A DNA stretch of 64,000 nucleotides from CBDFLD01 sp965249005 (lineage in GTDB: Bacteria; Acidobacteriota; UBA6911), in NCBI GenBank assembly GCA_965249005.1, contig CBDFLD010000021.1, positions 682,001 through 746,000 on the forward strand, written 5' to 3'. The notes beneath the pieces were generated by a model that had not been told where the DNA came from, searched no databases, and saw only the letters and a list, made by a program, of their open reading frames with translations. Within the stretch, counting starts at the first letter, position 1; each line of letters begins with the position of its first letter. The translations under genes and the position numbers were made by a program. Shown here piece after piece: positions 44,440 to 54,300 of the stretch.

Positions 44440-44665
44440 CGCGTCGGTACCGGCAATCAGGTGAATGAGCAGCGCTATTAGAACGCAATTTTGCAGGATC
44501 TTCAACAGAACTTGACAACTCGAGCACCCGGCGTCCAGTTCCGCACTGGCAAGTGCTAAACGAATTCGGCGGCGAGGACGATCGATATCAACGACGGTAT
44601 CGCCGGAGCCAGGTGGACAGCGAGGAGGGAGACCTCGGCCCACTCGACACAGAGAGTGCCCCTAT

Positions 44666-45715
44666 ATGAACGATAACCCCATTAGTTCCACCGTGGTGCC
44701 GCAGAGATCCAAGCACGCATTGATGGATGGGGGTCGGCAACCTCCGCCCATCTTGGCCCGCGTGCTGCGCGGGAGCCTGGTGGAGAGTGAACACCGGGGG
44801 TGCCTGGTCATCGCGGACCCGCATGGGAGGATTCTGTTTCAGGCGGGAGATCCGGACGTACGTGTATTTGTGAGATCAGCGGCCAAACCGATCCAGAGCC
44901 TTCCTCTGATCGAAGATGATCTTGCCCGCCGCTTTGATTTACAGGAGCACGAACTGGCGCTCACCTGTGCTTCCCACAACGGGGAACCGATGCATGTCGA
45001 GGCGGCGAGGGCCCTGTTGAAAAAAATGAAGATTCCGATCGAAGCGCTGCAGTGCGGGAAGCATCGACCGCTTGGGGTCGATCTTGGCTGCGTTCCGGAA
45101 GTTGCCCGCTACGATGTTCTACAAAACAACTGTTCGGGGAAGCATATTGGCATGCTGGGCGCCTGTCGGCATCAGGGTTGGCCCATGGAGAATTATCTCG
45201 CCGGGGACCATCCTCATCAGTCCCGTATCTTGGACCGCGTTTCGGAATTTGGGAGCATTAATCGGGATGACATTGGAGTAGATCTCGACGGCTGCGGTGC
45301 CCCCGCATTCAACCTTCCCCTCCGGAGTGCGGCCGTTTCATACGCCAAGCTGGCCGAGAATGCGTTTCCTGCCAATCGATGCTTCGACTTGATGTCATTC
45401 AACCCAAGAATAATTGGGGGTTCGAAGCGTTTTGATTCCGATCTCATGGGTGCATTTGAAGGTAGGATCATGGCCAAAGTCGGAGCGGAAGGGGTCCAAT
45501 GCCTGGCGATCCGCGGCAAACCCAGCGTCGGAGTTGCCTTGAAAGTGTCGGATGGGTCCGGCCGATGTATTTCCGCCATCGTCCTCGCCCTTCTGGGTTC
45601 CCTGGGCTTTGCGACGGAGTCCGAGCTGGACCGACTACGCGACTACTGCAACCCTGCCGTCCGCAATCATCGCGGCCTCGTGGTCGGGCGTATCGAATGC
45701 TGTTATCCTTTCTAG
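44666..45715 (+). CDS. Asparaginase (Asparaginase II, AnsA-type family)
   Basis: This 349-residue protein belongs to the Asparaginase_II family (thermolabile type found in Rhizobium etli), unrelated in fold to the classical type I and II enzymes. FVRSAAKPIQSLPLI holds the reactive Ser-Ala-Ala-Lys segment, and ALTCASHNGEPMHVE, LQNNCSGKHIGMLGACR and DLDGCGAPAFNLPL are signature blocks. It hydrolyses L-asparagine to aspartate and ammonia. The gene ends 79 bases before the OsmC-family gene and may be co-transcribed with it. Confidence 0.9.
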   Translation: MNDNPISSTVVPQRSKHALMDGGRQPPPILARVLRGSLVESEHRGCLVIADPHGRILFQAGDPDVRVFVRSAAKPIQSLPLIEDDLARRFDLQEHELALTCASHNGEPMHVEAARALLKKMKIPIEALQCGKHRPLGVDLGCVPEVARYDVLQNNCSGKHIGMLGACRHQGWPMENYLAGDHPHQSRILDRVSEFGSINRDDIGVDLDGCGAPAFNLPLRSAAVSYAKLAENAFPANRCFDLMSFNPRIIGGSKRFDSDLMGAFEGRIMAKVGAEGVQCLAIRGKPSVGVALKVSDGSGRCISAIVLALLGSLGFATESELDRLRDYCNPAVRNHRGLVVGRIECCYPF

Positions 45716-45794
45716 ATCATCGTTGCAATGGGGCTACCTATCCCCTAGCATGAATCGCATCGTCGCATCGAATCCTTTTCTGGGAGAGTGACTC

Positions 45795-46259
45795 ATGGGT
45801 GAACCCGTTCACACGAGCCGTATGCGTCTCGAGAAAATCAAAGGTCCGATCCGTCATGCCTATATCGAGAATTTCGAGGATCCCATCCGCTTTGGTGTGC
45901 ATGGTGGAATCAGCAAGTTCTACGGTGTAGAGCCTGAGGAAGAAATCCCCGCGACGCTCGATCACATGATCGCCGCCGTTGGCGGCTGACTGCTTGGCAC
46001 ACTTGCCGGCGCACTGGAAGTGCGTCAAATTCCTTCGGAACCCAAGAAGGTCTCTTCACAGGTAGAGGGCGACATCGATGCCGTGGACCGCATCTTGCGT
46101 ATCACCGGAATTCGAGTTCACTACAAGCTAAAGATTCCGGCTGGGAAGCGCGAAGCGGCAGACCGAGCCCTGGCCACCCATCAGCAAAAATGCCCCGCGG
46201 CCATGAGCGTCAAGGACTGTATCCCGATACAGATCACGGCCGACATTGAAGAAGAATAG
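45795..46259 (+). CDS. OsmC-family peroxidase, probable selenoprotein (in-frame TGA at codon 65)
   Basis: Read through the TGA at 45987-45989, the frame gives a complete OsmC-like protein of 154 residues. The first 64 residues include GPIRHAYIENFEDPIRFGV and IPATLDHMIAAVGG. The family's peroxidatic Cys follows this point (GGC-L-L-G-T-L-A-G-A-L-E), so TGA encodes the expected Cys/Sec position 65. Downstream are EVRQIPSEPKKVSSQVEGDI and the resolving Cys133 in HQQKCPAAMSVKD. A ribosome site GGGAG lies eight bases before ATG 45795. The downstream half has no ribosome site of its own. OsmC-like Sec proteins are known from marine metagenomes. A SECIS-like hairpin is given separately; no sel genes are in the window. 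Confidence 0.85.
46010..46024 (+). promoter_or_regulatory. Candidate bacterial SECIS hairpin for the OsmC-family TGA
   Basis: A six-base perfect stem (CGCACT at 46010-46015 pairing with AGTGCG at 46019-46024) closes a three-base loop GGA, whose first two bases are G. The loop starts 26 bases after the UGA, within the distance used in bacterial SECIS models as I recall them. It lies inside the coding sequence, as bacterial SECIS elements do. A short GGCA/TGCC hairpin (45996-46007) precedes it and may be part of the structure. SelB binding is inferred. Confidence 0.6.
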
Positions 46260-46267
46260 GGAAGTCC

Positions 46268-46293
46268 CCCACGTTTCCAAAAGGAAACGTGGG
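46268..46293. terminator. Bidirectional hairpin between convergent genes
   Basis: A perfect 11-base stem (CCCACGTTTCC at 46268-46278 and GGAAACGTGGG at 46283-46293) with an AAAA loop lies directly between the OsmC-family gene and the DUF5916 gene that converges on it. No T run follows on either side, so it may be a bidirectional terminator of the Rho-assisted type or a 3'-end stabiliser. Confidence 0.6.
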
Positions 46294-48558
46294 TCAACGC
46301 AACAGGTCGAATTGGTGGCTATACTTGAGGATGAGACTCCGGTCCGGAACGATCAGTCCCAGATGGTCTCCGAGCTCGCGGGCTTCATTGTAAACGATGT
46401 AAAGGCCTGTGTTGGCCGCTTGCAACCAGCCAAAGCGGAAGTTCATCGACCAGACATCGCGCGCGTTGTTGTACTGAACCAGACTCTGAACGAAGACGTG
46501 GGGCGTGAACGAGTACGAGACCCGTGCCCCGGCCAGATTGCTCACGAAACTTCCTCCGGGCAGGTCGATGTCGTTCCGCTCCCAGCGCATCTCCACATTG
46601 AGAGCTTCACCCTTGCGCAGGTTCAGCGAGGGCCGAAAGGCCACACGCTCGCCTCCAAAAAAGCCACCGAGGACCGTGCGAAATCGAAAACTGATCCAGT
46701 CTGCCTGATTGGAGTTTGCCACGAGCTGGAATTCTCCGTGGTCATAGGTTCCGGGCGGGACAAAAACTCCGTCCCAGATCTCGAAATCCTCCAGTACCCC
46801 TTCCCGAGTTAGGTTCACCCCCGTGTGAATCTCGTAGCCATTGCGCCATTCCAGGTGATTGTCCATGTGAAGGTAGCCGGTTTCCTGGAATCCCTCGAAA
46901 TCCCAAAAGCTCCGATAAAAGGCGTGCGGCCGAACTTCATGCAGGCCGAGAAAGTTCTTCGGGCGATAGCGGCGGAACACCCCGACTTCCATGTTGCGGT
47001 AGCCTCCGCGTCCGAGTCCTCCGCGAGTGAGGAATCCAACCTCCGGATTGAAGTTTTCCGCCAGCTCCGTATAGTCCGCGCGTAGCAGCCACCCGGGCGA
47101 ACTTCGCGTGGCGCCGACCTTGAAAGCGTATTGGTCGCTGTGGATCCCGGGTGTGGCGGTTCGGGCGACGAACCCTGAAACGGCACCGTACTCCCCGATG
47201 CCCCATTGGCCGTCTATGGCGAACGCCCGGTTGAAGTCCTCACCCACGGAAAGGTCGCCGGTCCCCTGCCGACTCGTGAAGATCGCTCCGAGCGACGAGC
47301 GGTTGGGGAGCTCGCGGCTTACCCGGGCCACGGTAAAGTTGTTCGCGGCGGCGATTCCTTCCAGCTGGTCCGTCTGCATGTTGAGAAACCCCACGTTGAA
47401 CTTCTGGACCTTGCCGGTCACCCGGGCTCCCCCGAGAATGGGAATCGCGATCCCTCCGGGTCCGATCCCGATGCGGCGGCTGAAGAAGAGCTCGACGTCA
47501 CCGGGATTCCCTACCGAGAACAGACCCGCGTTTTCCAGGAAGAACGGACGTTTTTCAGGGAAAAACAGGCTGAAGCGATCGAGGTTGACCTGTTCTTCGT
47601 CGACCTCGACTTGAGCAAAATCGGTGTTGTAGGTGGCGTCGAGTGTCAGGCTGGGGGTGAGGCTGTATTTGACGTCGACCCCCGAATCTGCGTCGAAAGT
47701 CGATGTGCCGTCTGTCCTCGCCAACCGCTGTGCCTCAGTCAGGATGTAGGGGGTGACCTTGAGGTTTCCCTGTTGGGGAATATCCAGTCCAACCAGCGTC
47801 CCGGCGGATGATAATCGGTATATGTTGAACTGTCTTTGCAGGGGAGCCCAGTAGGCAATCTCCTGGCGGCGACGGATATTGCGCTGAAAATTGACTCCCC
47901 AGGTCTGAGGGTTCTTCTTCGGGTAACGAAGCGTCCGGAAGGGGATGGCAAATTCAGCACTCCAACCCAGTTCCGAGATCCGGGTTCGTACTTCCCAGGC
48001 TCCGTCCCAGTTGATGTTGAAGCCGCCACCCGAGCCGCCACTCTGACGGCGCCGGTTGAACTCCGTGCCTCTTCCTTCTTGAGACACCTGGCCGTCGTAT
48101 TCGATACCCGCCGGATTGGTTCCAAAGAGAAAGGCGTTCTGTTTATCGTGATAGGTGTCGAGTATGATCTGGAAACCATCAGTGTCCTTCAGCGAGGAGT
48201 CCCGCAGGCTGTCGGTCACGAGAATATCTTCTGGGTTGCGGTCATAGCAAACGACGCCGAAGTACAGGGTCCGTTCGGTATAGACGATCCGAACTTCGGT
48301 TGCCTCCGACACAGGATTCCCCTCCACGGGCCGGGTTTGCCAAAAACCTGTTAGGACCGTTGCGGTAGACCAGGCGGGGTCGTCGCGGACCTCACCATCG
48401 AGAACCGGCGACAACTCGACCTGGGTTGCTTGGGCAACGGGGGGTGTGGTCGGCCTCGTTGGTCGGGAATCAAACTCTGAGAGATTGCCTCCATCTTGAG
48501 CGGACACAACGGATAGGGTACTCAGGATCGCGACAAGCGACACGCACGCGAGTTTCAT
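46294..48558 (-). CDS. Carbohydrate-binding family 9-like / DUF5916 outer-membrane protein
   Basis: This 754-residue protein has a signal peptide (ACVSLVAILSTLSVVSAQ). A CBM9-like sandwich (LDGEVRDDPAWSTATVL, TEVRIVYTERTLYFGVVCYD, GWSAEFAIPFRTLRY) spans about 50-240. A DUF5916 beta-barrel fills the remainder, with YSLTPSLTLDATYNTDFAQVEVDEEQVNLDRFSLFFPEKRPFFLEN as its hallmark block. Alternating aromatic and polar strands fit an outer-membrane barrel. Relatives are abundant in acidobacteria and Bacteroidetes and probably take up sugars or oligomers. The frame extends upstream to 48969, but ATG 48558 precedes the signal peptide. It ends just before a hairpin terminator. Confidence 0.85.
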   Translation of the reverse strand: MKLACVSLVAILSTLSVVSAQDGGNLSEFDSRPTRPTTPPVAQATQVELSPVLDGEVRDDPAWSTATVLTGFWQTRPVEGNPVSEATEVRIVYTERTLYFGVVCYDRNPEDILVTDSLRDSSLKDTDGFQIILDTYHDKQNAFLFGTNPAGIEYDGQVSQEGRGTEFNRRRQSGGSGGGFNINWDGAWEVRTRISELGWSAEFAIPFRTLRYPKKNPQTWGVNFQRNIRRRQEIAYWAPLQRQFNIYRLSSAGTLVGLDIPQQGNLKVTPYILTEAQRLARTDGTSTFDADSGVDVKYSLTPSLTLDATYNTDFAQVEVDEEQVNLDRFSLFFPEKRPFFLENAGLFSVGNPGDVELFFSRRIGIGPGGIAIPILGGARVTGKVQKFNVGFLNMQTDQLEGIAAANNFTVARVSRELPNRSSLGAIFTSRQGTGDLSVGEDFNRAFAIDGQWGIGEYGAVSGFVARTATPGIHSDQYAFKVGATRSSPGWLLRADYTELAENFNPEVGFLTRGGLGRGGYRNMEVGVFRRYRPKNFLGLHEVRPHAFYRSFWDFEGFQETGYLHMDNHLEWRNGYEIHTGVNLTREGVLEDFEIWDGVFVPPGTYDHGEFQLVANSNQADWISFRFRTVLGGFFGGERVAFRPSLNLRKGEALNVEMRWERNDIDLPGGSFVSNLAGARVSYSFTPHVFVQSLVQYNNARDVWSMNFRFGWLQAANTGLYIVYNEARELGDHLGLIVPDRSLILKYSHQFDLLR

Positions 48559-48860
48559 AGGGACTCGATCGACCGAACTATTCGTGAATACATTAGCGTT
48601 TGTTGCAGCCTGCGGGACCGGGGGAGCGCCGGCGGGCGTTCCGGACGGGTCGTGGCCGAAACACTGCCGCTCGTCAACCCCTGGGTTCGAGCCGCGTGAA
48701 TGATAGCACATCAGGGTTCTTGCTAATTGCTTTCCGCTTGGCACTCTCCGCCTCTTTAACGCCAACATTGCCGTATTCAGGAACAGGAACCCTGAGTTAT
48801 GCTTTACTGCATCCAGACACGTACCCGTAGTCTCAGCGGAAGCAGACCAGGGAGGCAACC
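48559..48860. other. Divergent intergenic region
   Basis: About 300 bases separate the divergent DUF5916 and amino acid permease genes. No gene, repeat or strong hairpin stands out. The region must hold both promoters, but I could not identify -35/-10 pairs with confidence. Confidence 0.4.
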
Positions 48861-50162
48861 ATCGCCGATTCTTCGCAGCACACCTTGCTTCGAGCGATGG
48901 GCCGCTGGGACCTGACCGCCATCGGTGTGAACCAGGTGATCGGCAGCGGGATATTCGTGATCCCCGCAACGGCGGCGGCGCTCGTCGGAGCGGCTCCGAG
49001 CCTAACGGTTTGGATTGTGGCCTCTATTGTCAACTTCCTCATCGTGCTCTGCTTTGCCGAGGCCGGATCGCGGTTTGGCGAAGCAGGAGGCCCCTACCTG
49101 TATGCCAGCACGGCCTTTGGACCGTTTGCCGGCTTCCAGGTGGCCTGGATGATGTGGCTCACCCGCGTGGCCAGTCAGGCGGCCCTGGCCAATGCTTTTG
49201 CTCTCTACCTGGCGAGATTCTGGCCAGGAGCATCCATGGGCTGGGGCCGCGTGATCGTCATTACCGGGCTGTTGATGCTTCTGATGGGCATCAACCTTCG
49301 CGGAATCCGCTATGGCTCCTGGACGGTGAACCTTTTTACCTGGGGCAAGGCAATCCCGCTTGCGGCGTTCATCACTTTGGGCATGTTCTACATCGATTGG
49401 AATCGGTTTGAGGGTTTGCTCGAACCCCGATGGGATGGCTTCGGCGAAGCGACCCTCTTGTTGATGTTTACTTTTGGCGGATATGAGCTCGTGACGTTGC
49501 CGGCCGGGGAAGCTGTCGCGCCCAGACGGGATGTTCCCTCGGCCCTGATCAAGACCATTGTCCTCGTTTGCATCGTTTACATTCTCGTCCAATTGGTCGC
49601 AGTTGGAACCCTGCCCAATCTGGCTGCGTCGAAGACGCCCTTGGCCGACGCCGCGGCTCGGTTTCTGGGGCCTGTGGCCGGCATCGCGATTGCGATCGGT
49701 GGGCTCGTCTCGATCGGCGGCAGCAACGCGGGTTCGATGTTAGCCGGGCCACGGCTGACCTATGCAATGGGGTTGAGAGGACAGTTGCCCGCGTTGTTCA
49801 TTCACGTTCATCGCAGATACCGGAGTCCGGATTCGTCTATTTTGATCTACTCTGCGGCCGCACTGACGCTGGCCCTTTCCGGAACGTTCGAGAAGTTGGC
49901 GGCGGTCAGCGCCGTAGCCCGGTTGGTTTTCTATGCCGCTACGTGTGCCGCCGTGCCGGTTCTGCGGCGACATTCTTCCGGACGGAAAGACGCATTCGAG
50001 TTGAGGGGCGGTTCTGCCATACCAATTTTCGCGCTGATGGGGTCCCTGGCGATCATCGCCGGGGCGGACCGCTTTTCACTGATGGCCGGGGGGATTGCGC
50101 TGGCGGTTGGGTCTGGACTCTATTTCGTTCAGCGAGCTTCGAGAGCGACGGGTAAGAGTTGA
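48861..50162 (+). CDS. APC-superfamily amino acid permease, probable ATC start
   Basis: This membrane transporter of about 433 residues has the LeuT-fold amino acid permease signature WDLTAIGVNQVIGSGIFVIPA at the first helix, followed by about twelve membrane segments (for example WIVASIVNFLIVLCFAEAGS and IAIAIGGLVSIGGSNAGSML). The frame is open upstream of the first ATG (48897) and TTG (48885). ATC at 48861 begins IADSSQHTLLRAMGRWDL, the natural N-terminus of this family, and has GGGAGG five bases upstream, while the ATG and TTG do not. I therefore place the start at ATC, a rare choice that a base error could also explain. The substrate is not predictable. Confidence 0.85.
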   Translation: MADSSQHTLLRAMGRWDLTAIGVNQVIGSGIFVIPATAAALVGAAPSLTVWIVASIVNFLIVLCFAEAGSRFGEAGGPYLYASTAFGPFAGFQVAWMMWLTRVASQAALANAFALYLARFWPGASMGWGRVIVITGLLMLLMGINLRGIRYGSWTVNLFTWGKAIPLAAFITLGMFYIDWNRFEGLLEPRWDGFGEATLLLMFTFGGYELVTLPAGEAVAPRRDVPSALIKTIVLVCIVYILVQLVAVGTLPNLAASKTPLADAAARFLGPVAGIAIAIGGLVSIGGSNAGSMLAGPRLTYAMGLRGQLPALFIHVHRRYRSPDSSILIYSAAALTLALSGTFEKLAAVSAVARLVFYAATCAAVPVLRRHSSGRKDAFELRGGSAIPIFALMGSLAIIAGADRFSLMAGGIALAVGSGLYFVQRASRATGKS

Positions 50163-50377
50163 TGAATGCCGGCAAACGGCCGGGTTCGCGTTGCAAGAAT
50201 TGCAATGGTGGTCCATCACGGAGTTCTCAGACAGGAAAGATCAGAAAGAAACCTGCTGCTTTTTGGCGGTATGCAAAAATTTAGCAGGCACCCCGTCTGT
50301 TGAGGGGTGTTGATTCCCGATTGCACGAAGCGGAAAAGAAGTTCACAATAGAAAAGATCAGCTTCCCAGAGGTGAAA

Positions 50378-51256
50378 ATGCGACGTTGGATCTTCCCGAT
50401 AGGGCTTTTGTTCCTTGTGGCTCAAGCAAACGCAGGCTTCAAGGTAAAACTGATCAAGCCGAAGAAGCCGGAGAAATTTCAGGTACACCGGACGCTGTCG
50501 GGGGTCACCTACGCGGCCGATTTGTTGCTTAAAGAGAAGCATCAAAAGAAATTCTTTGCCAAGCCGCTCAGCCCCTCCAATATCGTCGTTGTGCGGCTGG
50601 CCGTATTCAACAAGGGTAACGAGAATGTCGAACTGCCACTGGATCGACTGCAGCTTCTCGATCCGGATGGAACCCCCGTTCCCGCGCTCGACGCAGACAC
50701 CGTTTCCCGTGCGATTCTCGGTGGGATGATCATGGATACGGGGGAGGGCGACGAGGAAGAAGCGATTTCCGGCGAGCCGGGAGTTCGAGTCGTTTCGGGA
50801 AACCCGACCCAAGATCCAAGAACGGGTCCCCATGACCCGCGCTACGATCCGAGAACGGATCCCAGCGACCCTCGTTACGATCCCAGAAGCGATCCGAACG
50901 ATCCTCGTTACGATCCCGGGACGGACCCCCGTGATCCCCGCTACGATCCGAGGACCGATCCCTCGGACCCAAGCTATGATCCTCGTTATAGTCGGAACCG
51001 ACGATACTCGACGCCCGGCGTCAATGTCATTCTCAATCCCGGCGGAAGCGGTCTAGGGGATCTGTCTCAATTCGAGAGGCAATTGGTTGAAAAAGACTTC
51101 AGAGATAAAGAGCACCGGCCGGAGCCAATCTTGAGATCTTTGTCCAGGGATCGGTTCCTCTATTTCTCGCTGGCGAAAACGAAAAGCCGAAAGGGCTTTG
51201 TCCTTCTGCTTCCGACGAGCAAGGGTATTCTGGAAGAGATTCGTTTAGAATTCTGA
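50378..51256 (+). CDS. Exported protein with DPR-rich tandem repeats
   Basis: This 292-residue protein has a signal peptide (MRRWIFPIGLLFLVAQANAG). A folded N-terminal part up to about 145 (FKVKLIKPKKPEKFQVHRTLSG, NIVVVRLAVFNKGNENVELPLDRLQLLDPDG) comes next. A tandem repeat region of about 70 residues follows, made of D-P-R-x-D-P-R/S-x-D-P units (GPHDPRYDPRTDPSDPRYDP, SDPNDPRYDPGTDPRDPRYD). The last 80 residues form a small domain. The repeats are Asp/Pro/Arg/Tyr-rich and may bind calcium or polymers. AGAGGTG lies five bases before ATG 50378. I do not recognise the family. Confidence 0.75.
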   Translation: MRRWIFPIGLLFLVAQANAGFKVKLIKPKKPEKFQVHRTLSGVTYAADLLLKEKHQKKFFAKPLSPSNIVVVRLAVFNKGNENVELPLDRLQLLDPDGTPVPALDADTVSRAILGGMIMDTGEGDEEEAISGEPGVRVVSGNPTQDPRTGPHDPRYDPRTDPSDPRYDPRSDPNDPRYDPGTDPRDPRYDPRTDPSDPSYDPRYSRNRRYSTPGVNVILNPGGSGLGDLSQFERQLVEKDFRDKEHRPEPILRSLSRDRFLYFSLAKTKSRKGFVLLLPTSKGILEEIRLEF

Positions 51257-51303
51257 TCCGCATTGCGCGTTCCGAGAGATTCGAGGCAACAGAAGGTCCC
51301 GGC

Positions 51304-54300
51304 TTACTTGCTCACGCGGTTGCTTTTGCTGGTTTTTGCTTCGGTCTGGGAAGTTGAGGCAACCCTGCTGAACTTCGACTGAAGGAAAGCGATCTTTTCC
51401 TGCATGGAAAGCTCCGGGGCGTCGGGCTTTGTGGGCGAATCCGCTCTACCGTTCGAGGTGCCTGCCTCTGAAGCTGCCCGATGACTCCTCGGCCGGCGCG
51501 CGCGTCGATGCTGTCGGGGTTCGGGCGAGGTTTTCCCTGTTGCAGCCCGCTTGTTTGAAGCCTGCTTGGTGAGTCGCTTTACGGGTGCTTCCGTGCCTTC
51601 CTCCGGACGCTTGCCGCCCAAGGGCCTTTTGCTCCTTCGGGTCGCCGGTGGAAGCAGGGCCTTCATCGAAAGGCCAATCCTGCGACTCTTGAGGTCCACG
51701 GAGAGAACCTGGACCTGGACGACGTCTCCTACCCGAACTGCCAACCGTGGGTCTCGGATGAATCTGTTCGACATCTGGCTCAAGTGAACCAGCCCGTCTT
51801 GATGTACGCCGACGTCCACGAAAGCGCCGAAGTTGGTTACATTCGAAATCACACCTTCAAGCTTCATCCCGACTTGAAGATCAGAAATCTCTTGAACGTC
51901 GAAGCGAAACTTCGGGACCGCAAACTTCCTTCTTGGATCCCGTCCCGACCGCAGGAGCTCCGCTCGTAGTTCCTCTACTTGGGCCGTGCCCTGACTCTCG
52001 TCTTCATCCGGCGTCAGGTTGGCGATCAAGCTCTCGTTTCCCAGCAGTTCCGCGACGGACACTCCCGCGCTCTTGGCCATTTGCTCGACTAACGGATAAT
52101 AGTCGGGATGAACGCTCGTTTGATCCAAGGGGTTCTCGCTATTCCGTACGCGCAAGAAGCCTACTGCTTCCTTGTAACTCCGTTCCGATAATCCCGGAAT
52201 GTCTTGCAGCGCTTTTCGGTTTGGGAAGGGCCCGTGCTCTTCGCGATGGGAGACGAGTTTCCGGGCCGTGGCCTCATTGAACGCGGCGACGTAACGGAGC
52301 GTCAAAGCTCCAGCCGTATTCGCGTCTACGCCGATCTGGTTGACGCAGAACCGTACCGTGTCCAAGAGCCTTCGACGCAAGTGTTTTTGATCGACATCAT
52401 GCTGATATTGGCCGACGCCGATGAGCTTGGGATCGATCTTGGTGAGCTCCAGCAGAGGGTCCTGTAGCCGGCGAGCAATGCTTACCGCATTGCGGGTCCC
52501 GATATCAAAGTCCGGCAGTTCAGCCTTGGCGGCCCGGGAAGAGCTGTACACGGATAGTCCAGCGTCACTCACGCCCGCCACGATGACGTTTACGAGCTTT
52601 TCTTCCTCGAGGATTCGGCGGACCAGGCTGCCAATCTTACGTGCTTCGGGTCCGTTCCCGATGGCGATAGCAGAGGCACCGTGCTTTGCGATCATCTCCT
52701 TGAGCAGCGCGCGCGAGCGCTCATAGGACTTTGTTGCCAATTCCTCCGCTGATGGTTCTACCGCTCGCGTTTCTTTCGAGAGCTCGTTTTTGTTTTTTGC
52801 TTCCGATGTCGTGACCTCGGGTGTTGCGGCGTCCGATGCCTCATGAGCTATTTCGGATCCCTGCCCGGGCGAGGAAGACTCCGTGTCCGCCGGTGGTTTC
52901 GAATCCAGGTCGGGCTTCGGTGCAGCTTCGATGGAAGATGGCTCACAGGACAGGACCGGTCCTTCGGGAGGCAGAGAGCCCGGGACTGGGATGTTCGGGA
53001 GTGTGGAACCGGTTTGTACAGCCGCTGTCGCCGCGAGCACTTCGCCTTCGACCGGATCCTTGGTTTCCGGATTCGGCTGCTGAGCGGAGGGGCTTGCCTC
53101 CGTGGGCGAAGTAACATTGGTATCCGCCGCGGCGGCATCATCCGTCGAATCCGAACGATGTGCTGTCTCCACGGTGGATGGCGGCTGCGTTTCGGCCGGC
53201 GCCGCTTCGGGGCCGACAGCCGAATTCACGGGGTCCACCGCTGGTTCCCTGGGTGGTTTCTGGATCATGAGCGCAGAATCGATCGGCTTTCCGTTCTCAT
53301 CCACGACCGCAAGCGGGCATTGTCTGCCTTTGCCAGGGTCTAGGCCGATGACCACCATAGGGCCCAGTGGTGGGGACAAGAGCAAGTTGGCCAGGTTTTC
53401 CTGGAATACCTGAATGGCTTCTTGGTCGGCACTCTCCTTGAGGTGGCTCAGCACTTCTTTTTGGATCGCTGGTCGCAGCAGGCGCGTGTACGCGTCGCGA
53501 AGGCTCAGCTCGAGCCACGGTGCGAAAATGGACTCCGCGTCCGAGATGACGTTTGAAAGCAGCCACTCGATGGCTTTGGAATCCTCGATCTCAATATGGG
53601 AAGCTAGAATCCGCTCCTTGGTTCCTCTAAGAATCGCGAGCACCCGGTGAGAGGGAACGGATTTCACCGGTTCCCGTCGGTCGTGGTACATCGCGTATTT
53701 CGTGGATCGTCCAGCTCTCGAGGCCATAGCCTTGGAGACAAGAAAGCCTTCATTGGACATTCGATCTCGCAGCATCTGCCGGAATGCACACTTGTGGGAG
53801 ACCCATTCGGCCATGATCTGGCACGCCCCCTGCAGTGCCTCTTCTCGATCACCGATCCCCTTTTCCACATCGATGTACACGTCGGCGTGCTCCTCGAGAC
53901 TCCACGCATCCGGCTCCTGATTCCAGAGATACTCGGCCAGCGGTTCTAACCCCTTGGAACGGGCCTCGGCCGCCGGGCTTGAGCTGTCCGTTTTGAAGGG
54001 CAGATAGAGATCCTCCAACTCGAAGGAGAAGCTGCAGTTTTTGATTTGCTGTCTGAGAGTGTCGGTGAGTTTTCCTCGCTTCTCGATCGAGCCCAACAGG
54101 GATTGCTTGCGCTCATCCAAGTCATGGCAATATCGCATCGCATCCCGGACGCGGCGAAGCTGACCCTCGTCCAAGCCTCCGGTCTTGCTGCGGCAATAAC
54201 GGGCCGCGAACTGGATACTCGTCTGGGCGTCCAACAACTCGATCGCCGCAGAGACCGAGGCCTCGGCCACACGAAGGTCTGCCGCGATACGGCTGATCAT

